Source of the DNA: JAJZMA01 sp021850405
GTDB lineage: Bacteria > Chloroflexota > Dormibacteria > Aeolococcales > Aeolococcaceae
DNA: 20,666 nt
Assembly (NCBI GenBank): GCA_027365835.1
Contig: DAHXLU010000044.1
Coordinates: forward strand, 1-20,666
Reading direction: 5' to 3'
Translations under genes and position numbers: made by a program
In this document: piece after piece, positions 14,010 to 20,666 of the stretch
Layout: each line of letters opens with the position of its first letter
How positions within the stretch are numbered: the first letter of the stretch is position 1
The notes under the pieces: model-generated
What the model was told of the DNA's origin: nothing
What the model saw: the letters and a program-made list of their open reading frames with translations, nothing else
The model's database searches: none

Positions 14010-15655
14010 GGCGACGCAAATCCAAGAGCAGGCCCTGCATGGTAGCCAACAGGGTTCTTGGGGTTATAGAACCCTGAGAGACCCGGTGGCAGCTCATTTA
14101 CTGCGTAATAGGAGGTGCCGTTCAGAAGATAGTTTCCGTCCACGGTCTCGATCCAGCCCGACGAATTTACAGCCACCACAATGCTGGCATGGGATGCGCC
14201 GCCGTTCACAAGTGGCCCCCATACCACTACGTCTCCCACAGCCGGGACCTGAGTCCAGGTGGAGTGGGTCTGGGCCCATGCCTCGAACTGGATGGCGCCT
14301 GGCAGGTCTACAATTCCTGGAACCCCGGCATCGTGCCACACGAGTGAGGCAAAATCACCGCACCACTCGCCATTGTCGGCCGAACAGTTGCTCCACGTGC
14401 AAAGCCCAGGCACCTGTTTGCTTATCGGAGTGGGAAACTGGGTGTCTCCCTGAAACGTCTTGGCAAGCGCTGCAATCTGTCCACCGAGTCCTCCTCCGGC
14501 TGCAGCAATCTGCACTACCTGCTGGATTATGGATACATGGGAGCTTATGACCGCAGCGGTAAGGTCAGGGGCCCCATACGCTGTATAAAAATCCTGGAGC
14601 TGTGTGGTAGTTGGGGTCCCCGGGGATGCTGGCGCCAGATCCTGGTTTACTATGGAAATCTCCTGGGGAGCAAGGGCAGCATTATTGGCGTTGGTGATGC
14701 CCGCAGCGGCCCACTTGGTGGTCGCCATAAGGATTACACCTGACTCATCCGCAGGAAGTGCTCCCCCCTCAACCGCATTGACTGCCTGGGTAGCCTGCGG
14801 GATAAAGGCCTCATATGCTCCATTGCTGATGCTCTGCCACTGGAACGGCAACTCATAGGCGATGGCTTGCTGGCTGGCGTTGGGGTTGCCCTTGGTGGCG
14901 AGAATAAAGGCGTACTGGGCATTGACATCAGGCATGGTTGCCATGTCGGTCAGGTTGGAATCTGGGTGCTGCCCATCCATTCCTGATGGGCTTGCGGCTT
15001 CGGTCGTGTAGTACTTCCCAATCTGCCACATTCCACAGTAGCCGGAGGTGTTGCAGCCAGGTGCGATGGGGCCTGGATTGGCGCCAAAATCCGACTCCGA
15101 GCCAGCCGCAGCCGTGATTGTAATCAGGTTCTGACCAGTAAAGCCAGCCTTCATGGCGGCTGCAGCGGCCACATCGGCTCCGGTGGAGCCTGCAGTCTGA
15201 AGACCAGTATTCCAGCTGGTTCCCCACTGACTGTCTACCCAGGCCATAGCCAGAAGCGTCAGCACGCGGGCGTTGGGCTTCTTGCAGGTGGTTGAATTAA
15301 ACGGTGCGCCGGTGACCACAACGTTGGCGGCATTGATGATAGCCAGGTAGTTTGCTGGACCGTTAGAGACAGTAGAACATATATCAGGCATTGGGGTAAC
15401 CGTAGAGGATGCCTGCTGCTGCTGCGCAATGGCAATTCCTGAGACACCGGCCAGCATGGTAATGAAGGCCCCTCCCACCAGGATGACAACCACGACGAAT
15501 CCAACAACAAGAGCTATCGGCGAACCAACTCCACCGGCAACCAGAGCCACAGTCTTGGCTGTCTTGGCAGCCTGGACTGCCGTCTTGGCACTTCTGGCTG
15601 CGTTCCCAGCTCCTCTTGCTACGTCGGTTGGACCAGACAGCTCATCTTTAGCCAT
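14006..15655 (-). CDS. Membrane-anchored peptidoglycan hydrolase, SLT-like plus CHAP (VirB1-like)
   Basis: A 549-residue bifunctional wall hydrolase, expected to open the peptidoglycan for the secretion channel. A basic, Ala/Lys-rich cytoplasmic N-terminus (1-40) precedes one membrane span (about 42-70). A lysozyme-like region spans about 120-290, with candidate catalytic Glu187 in AGSESDFG and the supporting GYCGMWQIG motif (205-213). The C-terminal CHAP domain (about 415-530) has Cys432 in NGEWCGDFAS, His489 in GGASHAS and Asn508 in VDGNY, consistent with a cysteine amidase/endopeptidase triad. This two-enzyme design is typical of Gram-positive conjugation hydrolases such as TcpG, CwlT or PrgK. 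ATG 15655 has GAGAGG seven bases upstream. It lies 10 bases after VirB4. Confidence 0.9.
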   Translation of the reverse strand: MAKDELSGPTDVARGAGNAARSAKTAVQAAKTAKTVALVAGGVGSPIALVVGFVVVVILVGGAFITMLAGVSGIAIAQQQQASSTVTPMPDICSTVSNGPANYLAIINAANVVVTGAPFNSTTCKKPNARVLTLLAMAWVDSQWGTSWNTGLQTAGSTGADVAAAAAMKAGFTGQNLITITAAAGSESDFGANPGPIAPGCNTSGYCGMWQIGKYYTTEAASPSGMDGQHPDSNLTDMATMPDVNAQYAFILATKGNPNASQQAIAYELPFQWQSISNGAYEAFIPQATQAVNAVEGGALPADESGVILMATTKWAAAGITNANNAALAPQEISIVNQDLAPASPGTPTTTQLQDFYTAYGAPDLTAAVISSHVSIIQQVVQIAAAGGGLGGQIAALAKTFQGDTQFPTPISKQVPGLCTWSNCSADNGEWCGDFASLVWHDAGVPGIVDLPGAIQFEAWAQTHSTWTQVPAVGDVVVWGPLVNGGASHASIVVAVNSSGWIETVDGNYLLNGTSYYAVNELPPGLSGFYNPKNPVGYHAGPALGFASP

Positions 15656-15665
15656 TTAAAGCCTC

Positions 15666-18335
15666 TCAGGCAGCATCGCCAGCAACTGCGGCCCGGTACT
15701 GTGCCACCGCCGCACTCGTATCGGCAAGCGACATGATGGCACCCCCGGGAACGACGTAAACCACACTCCGCTCACCGCCTGCGAGCAATACCCCGCGGCC
15801 CTGTTGCATGGGGCTGATGGCAGCAATCTCATCAGGACGCAGCTTGAACACGTCTGCAACCTTTTCCACAGCTGCTTCCTCCGCGCCCAACAAGAGTTTG
15901 GTGGCTGCTGTTGCAGCCAGTGTCCGGCCAAGGTCTGTTTCCACAAAGTCATCAACCCTCTGGGAGCACATCCAGACCCCTGCGCCATATTTACGAGCCT
16001 GACGCACTAGCTGCCCAAGGACTTCTCCTGCGTCCGGGTCAGAGGTAACCCGATGGGCTTCGTCCACAACTACAATCATCCTGCCCTCCCGGCGATCAAG
16101 CGCGCCAAGTATGCTCGTAAGCACCACTGCCAGCGCAGGCGTGAGGTCGGCCCCATATGAAAGAGCAAACACTTTCAGGCCAATTCCAACCGGGCGTTGC
16201 CCTACGGCAAACGTTGAGGGACGATCGAATACCATGGCCCGATGCCCCTGGGTGTACCGGCGCAGGCGCGCAGTAATTATGCGGCAACGGTCTGCCTCCT
16301 TCTCGGTAAGCACCCTTGCCTTGGAGTGGGTATCGATAAACTCGATAAGATCATGCAAAACCGGTTCCTGCCCATGCTCACCCCCTGCCCAGAAGCGGAA
16401 GAACTCGGCCAGTTCGGTGTGGAGCCAGCCCTGGTCTTCATCAGGAAGCCGACGAATCGGCCTGCCATCCTTTAGTCCACGTTCATCGCCACCCATCACT
16501 GAAAGTATGGGCAGTATCATGCTCGCTGCCGTATCTGGCGGCACTCCAAGACCAGCCGCCAGAGGATTGAGTGCGTCCTCACCCAATTCGACGTAGTGGC
16601 CGCCAAGCGCTATCATGACCTGCTTGTACTCTGAATCGGGATCAATGACCACAGCTGACACGCCTTCCATCACATGGCGTGTCAGCATGGTCTTTGTAGC
16701 TACACTCTTTCCGGCACCAGAGCTCCCCAGAATAACCACATTGTGGTTGGCTTGAGTCCATACAGAGAAATAGACTGGCGCGCCGGTCTGGGCACTAATC
16801 CCGACCAGCGGCATCCGGTTGTCAGAAAACGGTGTACCGAGCGCAGGCACAAGAGCTCCTGCCACACCATCTGAGGTCATAAGCACGCTACGGCCCAGGG
16901 GCGCACAACCCGGACTCACCGCCAGTGCCGGGAGAAATCCGGGCAAGGTCGCCTGCTCAACATCAAACCCATGGCCATTCATGAGGCCGATGAAGCGCTC
17001 TGTCGCATCCTCCACCTTCTGTATTTCCGGGTGAGTAAGTGCAAAGGTAAGAGCGATCCTGCAGGGTTTGATATTACGCTGTGCCATATTGGCCAGCACA
17101 TCCTGCATATCAGCAAGTGCAACCTGCGTGTCCACATCATCATTGCCCTGTCTGGCTGCGTACTTGTAGAGCGCTGCCTGCCGGTTTAGCTGCTTTCGCG
17201 CTACCGTCAATGCCACCGGCGAAAAATGCAGGCTCGCAATCCCTCTTGTGCGAGCTCGCATAATTGCCTCAACCACAACCCCAACCTCTATCCGCGGGGG
17301 GAGCTTAGTCACGGTCACGATGCTTGCAAACTGGTCTCCAACCCGCAGCATGTCACTTCCAGTGGCAGCACTAGTGGCACCCACCACAGTATTGGCCGCA
17401 AGCACCGCCAGCTCCTCGCCATCCGGCTTGGATATGTCGAGACCGAATCCCGAGGCAATGCGCTCGGCGGAGCGCAGCACCCTGTCTGCGTCTGCCTCGG
17501 AGGCCTCCATCATGGCATTGGCCGTAGTGAGTTTGCTCAGGTAAGGAATGCCATCCTGGCCGCACATTCCAGGGGCGAAAATAACATAATGCTGCAAACC
17601 CAGGCTCTGGTCCGCCACCTGGCCCGCCAGGGTACGCTCCATGCTTTTGAGAGGGTTGGACGGCCACGCAGCGACCCGATTGTCGAACGCCACCTCCGCC
17701 TTGGCGCTGTCATAGTGCGTGACAAGTGTCAGGAACTGAGCCGGGCAGTCAACTCCAAATAGCCAGTCCACCACCGAATTGCACCAGCTTGCATAGCTAT
17801 CACTGTTTAGCGCTACCGTTGGCCCGGTCAGTCGCAGCACGGCGCGGAACCCCCCTGGGTGTATCTCAAAAATGCCTGGCAGATCTGTCACAGAGACTCT
17901 CGGCACACTGGCGTAGTGGGAAAGCGCACCCAGCACCGGGCGCAGTTTGGGGGAGGAGAGAAACGGAAGAGACAAGGCGCCACGCTCAGCATTGGTTATA
18001 TGGACCGACCCTCCAATGTCCCTGACAGTCGCCCGATGGCCTATGCCATCGATCAAGGCGGTTTGCATGTACTTTTCCAGATACCCATACACAAAGGCGG
18101 TTCCAGCCCAGATTCCTTCCCTCATGGGTGCCGCGAGGGCAAATGCAATTACAGCAAGCAACCCCGCAAGACCAATTCTCCATGTCGATGGCAGGCCAGG
18201 CACTGAAAACACCACCACATCCAGAGGGAACGTGGAAGCAACCAGAAACACACCCCGTATCGGAAGATTTACCGGTCCAAGCGGAACACGAACTTGCGCA
18301 TCGACCGCCAGCGGAACGCGTACTACAGTACCCAT
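15666..18335 (-). CDS. virB4: VirB4-family ATPase with fused VirB3/PrgI-like membrane N-terminus
   Basis: An 889-residue type IV secretion ATPase. The first 100 residues hold a short leader and two hydrophobic segments (about 26-46 and 52-70) resembling the small VirB3/PrgI membrane protein that is normally a separate gene just before virB4; none is present here. A VirB4 N-domain follows (about 110-480), then the RecA-like motor with Walker A GSSGAGKS (537-544), VVIDPDSEY after it, Walker B MIVVVDEAHRV (753-763), and a CSQRVDDF segment (790-797) of the usual VirB4 C-terminus. It powers substrate transport and pilus or channel assembly at the inner membrane. ATG 18335 has GAGGAA upstream at a long distance of about 11 bases. 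It begins 66 bases after the VirB6-like gene. Confidence 0.93.
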   Translation of the reverse strand: MGTVVRVPLAVDAQVRVPLGPVNLPIRGVFLVASTFPLDVVVFSVPGLPSTWRIGLAGLLAVIAFALAAPMREGIWAGTAFVYGYLEKYMQTALIDGIGHRATVRDIGGSVHITNAERGALSLPFLSSPKLRPVLGALSHYASVPRVSVTDLPGIFEIHPGGFRAVLRLTGPTVALNSDSYASWCNSVVDWLFGVDCPAQFLTLVTHYDSAKAEVAFDNRVAAWPSNPLKSMERTLAGQVADQSLGLQHYVIFAPGMCGQDGIPYLSKLTTANAMMEASEADADRVLRSAERIASGFGLDISKPDGEELAVLAANTVVGATSAATGSDMLRVGDQFASIVTVTKLPPRIEVGVVVEAIMRARTRGIASLHFSPVALTVARKQLNRQAALYKYAARQGNDDVDTQVALADMQDVLANMAQRNIKPCRIALTFALTHPEIQKVEDATERFIGLMNGHGFDVEQATLPGFLPALAVSPGCAPLGRSVLMTSDGVAGALVPALGTPFSDNRMPLVGISAQTGAPVYFSVWTQANHNVVILGSSGAGKSVATKTMLTRHVMEGVSAVVIDPDSEYKQVMIALGGHYVELGEDALNPLAAGLGVPPDTAASMILPILSVMGGDERGLKDGRPIRRLPDEDQGWLHTELAEFFRFWAGGEHGQEPVLHDLIEFIDTHSKARVLTEKEADRCRIITARLRRYTQGHRAMVFDRPSTFAVGQRPVGIGLKVFALSYGADLTPALAVVLTSILGALDRREGRMIVVVDEAHRVTSDPDAGEVLGQLVRQARKYGAGVWMCSQRVDDFVETDLGRTLAATAATKLLLGAEEAAVEKVADVFKLRPDEIAAISPMQQGRGVLLAGGERSVVYVVPGGAIMSLADTSAAVAQYRAAVAGDAA

Positions 18336-18401
18336 GATGAACCCATTCCTCTGGTAGAGTTGTCAGCCTCACGCCCTCGACAGGACCTTAGACCTCTGCC
18401 G

Positions 18402-20036
18402 CTATGCAGCATTACTGGAACCTCCAGTTGGTGGCTTCTCCCACTGAAGTGGTGGTAGCGCTGTTCTGGCGGAATCCGAGTACCCCTTCGACTGCCCTGC
18501 AGCCCCAGTGGCCTCGGCAGCTGACTGCCGAGCCTCATTTGCAGCCGACCTCGCAGACTGGACATCTGGGGAGGGGCCGCGATCACTTGAATAATCCCGT
18601 GGCTGAGGCGATACCGGCCCTGAGCCCGCCCTGCTACCCGCTGGACTGTTACCGGCGAAGTAGTCACCCATCATGGAATTTGCAAACGCGCTAGCCATGG
18701 CTGGATGCTGTGCCTGCATATTTTTCCATGCTGCGGCACCACGCTCGGCCTGCGAACCCGACATGCCTGGGGTCAACTCGTTGACCAGTCCCGCAAGTTC
18801 AGGACGAGAGCCCAGCGCAGCGGCCATGAAATCATTGGCTCCCTGCCCAAGCCCAAGACCACCCTCTCCGCCCCCACCCTTTGCGCCAATGGGCCCCCCC
18901 ATGCCGGCACTCTGCGCGTACATCTTCTGCGCAGCCGACACCATCCTTCCGCCTGCCTTTGTGGAGCTTATCTTGCCTCCAGACAGGGCATCTGCCGTGA
19001 GCAGCGCTCGGGGAGCCACCATGGTGGCTGCAACAGCTCCCTCGAGCGCTCCTCTGACGCCACCATGGGAGAAATTCTTCCATGTAAGACCATGCACGAG
19101 TTTCCCTATCATGACCGTACCGGATATGAGGATTATCAGCTGGAGCACTACCCCAATGGCCAATGCGTTCAGGATTGGACTGGTACTGGTAACAAGTTTC
19201 GCTGTGATTCCAAGGCCAAACGCCATGACAAGCGGTATCGTCAGGCAGGCTACAAAAAGATCCAGCCACCAGGAAAAAAACTTGTTCCTCGTATCAAAGA
19301 CTGCCGTCGCTATGCAAAGCGGAGCAAGCGCAAACGCAAAACCCAACATGACGATCCTGAAAAGCATCAACCCAATGTCATAGAGCAGACAACACAATGC
19401 GATCAGGAGCAAAATCACACCGATGATATCCATGGGCAAATCGATGGGATTCAGAGATCCCACAACCACACCCACTATAGTGCTGAGGAGCCATGTAGCA
19501 AAACCTCCAGGACCAATGGTGCCAAACAGGGCTGACAATGCCGCTGCGGCCACATTCTGGAACTGGTTAACAAAGAACATGAGAAAGTTGTATCCCGCCT
19601 CAATTCCCAGCACCACGATCCCAAAGCGCAAGAGAACGTCGGTAAAGAGTGCTATGGAAGACGACCTGACATCCATGACGATGCGTACCGTCCGCGTAGC
19701 AGCGGAAGCAGCAGCCACTGCAAGGCCGGCCCCCACGCTCACGTTGTACATGGACAGGTAAGCTCCTGTAGGTGTTATCCCAGTCAGGTTACCCGTCAAA
19801 ACCTTCAGCAAGCCAGGAACGCAGTTCGGTCCAGCTGCATACTTAACCTGGCTGCAAGTTTGGTAGCTCCCACTAACGCCTCCCAGGAGGGTAGTGTAAA
19901 ACCAGAATCCCAACTCACCCCATGCTGTCTTGTTCCCGGTTACCAGGCCAATAATGAAGGAAATGAAGCCACCAATGTCTCCGGCAATATTGCCCACACT
20001 GCCCAGCGCTCCAAAAAACCCGGTAATCAGACTCAT
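18402..20036 (-). CDS. VirB6/TrbL-like polytopic membrane protein with long Gly/Ala/Ser tail
   Basis: A 544-residue protein. Residues 1-315 contain about eight hydrophobic segments (for example 20-34, 97-113, 129-150, 184-198, 204-220, 226-246, 256-275 and 290-312). Two cysteines (62 and 72) in an outer loop could pair. The remaining 230 residues are hydrophilic, Gly/Ala/Ser-rich and probably cytoplasmic. This layout, directly upstream of virB4 and after a small two-helix protein, is that of VirB6/TrbL proteins, which line the inner-membrane part of the channel; long C-terminal extensions are known in the family. There is no sharp motif, so the call rests on topology and context. The ATG at 20036 has GGGAAG about ten bases upstream. 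Confidence 0.82.
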   Translation of the reverse strand: MSLITGFFGALGSVGNIAGDIGGFISFIIGLVTGNKTAWGELGFWFYTTLLGGVSGSYQTCSQVKYAAGPNCVPGLLKVLTGNLTGITPTGAYLSMYNVSVGAGLAVAAASAATRTVRIVMDVRSSSIALFTDVLLRFGIVVLGIEAGYNFLMFFVNQFQNVAAAALSALFGTIGPGGFATWLLSTIVGVVVGSLNPIDLPMDIIGVILLLIALCCLLYDIGLMLFRIVMLGFAFALAPLCIATAVFDTRNKFFSWWLDLFVACLTIPLVMAFGLGITAKLVTSTSPILNALAIGVVLQLIILISGTVMIGKLVHGLTWKNFSHGGVRGALEGAVAATMVAPRALLTADALSGGKISSTKAGGRMVSAAQKMYAQSAGMGGPIGAKGGGGEGGLGLGQGANDFMAAALGSRPELAGLVNELTPGMSGSQAERGAAAWKNMQAQHPAMASAFANSMMGDYFAGNSPAGSRAGSGPVSPQPRDYSSDRGPSPDVQSARSAANEARQSAAEATGAAGQSKGYSDSARTALPPLQWEKPPTGGSSNAA

Positions 20037-20136
20037 ATTCCAATTCTTCCCACAACCTGATCCTATGAAATCACAAAGCTGTTACCACTCTGGAACAAAG
20101 TCGCCCTGTTCCCAAAGCTCCCCACCCTATTCCCTC

Positions 20137-20162
20137 CCATGGCGTTCACAGTCCCGCCATGG
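20137..20162 (-). other. Hairpin at the 3' end of the VirB2-like gene
   Basis: CCATGGCG (20137-20144) and CGCCATGG (20155-20162) form a perfect 8-base-pair stem with a 10-base loop that contains the TGA stop (20148-20146) of the small membrane protein. No T tract follows. Such a structure after a pilin-type first gene could stabilise its mRNA or partly terminate transcription, so that the first product is made in excess over the VirB6-like protein 110 bases downstream. Confidence 0.5.
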
Positions 20163-20400
20163 TCTTCACGAGCTGGATAAGTAGGATGGCTCCCCCACCT
20201 TTCGTCACCATCTCAATAAAGAAGGTACCTGCACTCTCCCGGTGCTCCATCAGCTTGTTAATCCCGGTCACCGCGACCGCAACCGGAATGATGAATTGCG
20301 CGCCTGTCAACAAGGGGTCAACCAGATCCTGCGCTACCTGGAGGCTGAAGGCATTGGGACCGGTGGCTGCGCCTATAAGCGCTGCAATAGCACCAAGCAT
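20146..20400 (-). CDS. Small two-helix membrane protein, VirB2-like candidate
   Basis: An 84-residue hydrophobic protein. It has an Ala/Gly-rich N-terminal segment (MLGAIAALIGAATG), a span (LTGAQFIIPVAVAVTGIN), a short polar loop with charged residues (KLMEHRESAGTFFIEMVTKGG), and a C-terminal span (AILLIQLVKTMAGL). Two helices around a charged loop, small size and position as first gene before VirB6 and VirB4 match VirB2/TrbC-type or PrgF/Maff2-type small subunits, but no cleavage site is obvious and the match is by topology only. The start is ATG 20400 with AAGGAGAGGA upstream; an adjacent in-frame GTG at 20403 is equally spaced from AAGGAG and cannot be excluded. Confidence 0.68.
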   Translation of the reverse strand: MLGAIAALIGAATGPNAFSLQVAQDLVDPLLTGAQFIIPVAVAVTGINKLMEHRESAGTFFIEMVTKGGGAILLIQLVKTMAGL

Positions 20401-20518
20401 CACTGTTCCTCTCCTTGATTTTTGGCTGTAGGCATCGAACGCCCCCCTTGCTCCCGGGTGATTGTGGTTTTCGATGGCTCCCTATCTGCTCTCATGGCCT
20501 CATGCTAAAAACCGTGAA

Positions 20519-20535
20519 CGGACACAATGCGGACA
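20519..20535. repeat. CGGACA direct repeat upstream of the secretion operon
   Basis: CGGACA occurs at 20519-20524 and again at 20530-20535, an 11-base period or one helical turn, about 120-130 bases before the start of the first secretion gene. It may be a regulator contact site; two short copies could also be chance. The rest of 20404-20576 shows no coding frame and no convincing promoter boxes. Confidence 0.25.
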
Positions 20536-20612
20536 ATAGCAAACCCCAAAGCAACCCCTGAAACACGACACCCCCCTGTGAAGGTACCCCCGAAACCGAG
20601 ACACTCTTGAAT

Positions 20613-20624
20613 GTCCTTAAGGAC
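20613..20624. promoter_or_regulatory. 12-base palindrome just upstream of the truncated plus-strand gene
   Basis: GTCCTTAAGGAC is a perfect palindrome two bases before the ribosome site AGGAGG (20626-20631) of the gene starting at 20638. It could bind a repressor or mask the ribosome site in RNA. Confidence 0.35.
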
Positions 20625-20637
20625 CAGGAGGAGTCAC

Positions 20638-20666
20638 ATGAAGGGTAGTAGTCAGGGAATGGGAGC
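20638..20666 (+). CDS. Start of an unidentified plus-strand gene, truncated by the window
   Basis: ATG at 20638 follows a textbook AGGAGG six bases upstream. Only nine codons are visible (MKGSSQGMG), too few to identify. It is divergent from the secretion operon. It may be the first transposase frame of the suspected insertion sequence or an unrelated gene such as a regulator. Confidence 0.5.

Larger units (their letters stand above)
20577..20666 (+). mobile_element. Possible left end of an insertion sequence (IS3-like pattern), cut by the window edge
   Basis: From 20577 the sequence begins TGTGAAGGTACCCCCGAAAC and runs on to GAGACAC. A TG start followed by a C-run, AAA and a GACA-like string is the general look of IS3-family terminal repeats. 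About 60 bases inside it a strong ribosome site and ATG begin a plus-strand gene, the usual distance from terminus to orfA in such elements. The other end, the target duplication and the transposase body are outside the window, so this is pattern recognition only. Confidence 0.3.

Noticed and set aside
1..20666. CRISPR arrays, tRNA or rRNA genes
   Set aside because: No regularly spaced repeats, no cloverleaf with TTCAA/GGTTC-type arms and no rRNA-like conserved stretches were seen on either strand.

Overview
The window reads as part of a Gram-positive-style (actinobacterial or Chloroflexota-like) chromosome or integrative element. Evidence for this is the visibly GC-rich coding, AAGGAG-type ribosome sites mixed with ATG, GTG and TTG starts, several lipoboxes, a secreted-repeat lipoprotein, and secretion genes without recognisable outer-membrane (VirB7/9/10-like) parts. 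The exact phylum cannot be fixed from the sequence alone.

Nearly everything lies on the minus strand, so the reading order is right to left. At the right edge (about 20577-20666) a possible insertion-sequence end carries the start of a plus-strand gene. Then come two tightly packed blocks. Block 1 (20400 to 13224) looks like the core of a type IV secretion/conjugation machine: a small two-helix VirB2-like protein, a VirB6/TrbL-like polytopic protein, a VirB4 ATPase whose N-terminus carries a VirB3/PrgI-like membrane segment, a membrane-anchored SLT+CHAP peptidoglycan hydrolase (VirB1-like), and a lipoprotein. After a 383-base non-coding gap, block 2 (12840 to 4975) is a Tad-type set: CpaB-like SAF protein, CpaE-like protein with a degenerate P-loop, TadA/CpaF ATPase, TadB, TadC, a small membrane protein, a large MinD/ParA-like ATPase with a proline-rich linker, a small soluble protein and a single-span membrane protein. 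Many junctions are ATGA/GTGA overlaps or very short gaps, which argues for co-translation.

The left third holds a HAD-family hydrolase (minus), a P-loop NTPase of the AAA_28 type (plus), and a VirD4/TraG-like coupling ATPase (minus). The last two diverge from a region with two copies of a GGGGCCCC-centred palindrome. Further left lie a COG4315-type lipoprotein and a conserved-looking gene broken by a single-base frameshift.

Taken together, the window encodes a hybrid apparatus. VirB4 and VirD4 supply the type IV secretion energy and coupling functions, while a TadA/TadB/TadC engine stands where VirB11 would be expected. No relaxase, prepilin peptidase or classical Flp prepilin is visible here, so whether the machine moves DNA, secretes protein or builds a pilus is open.
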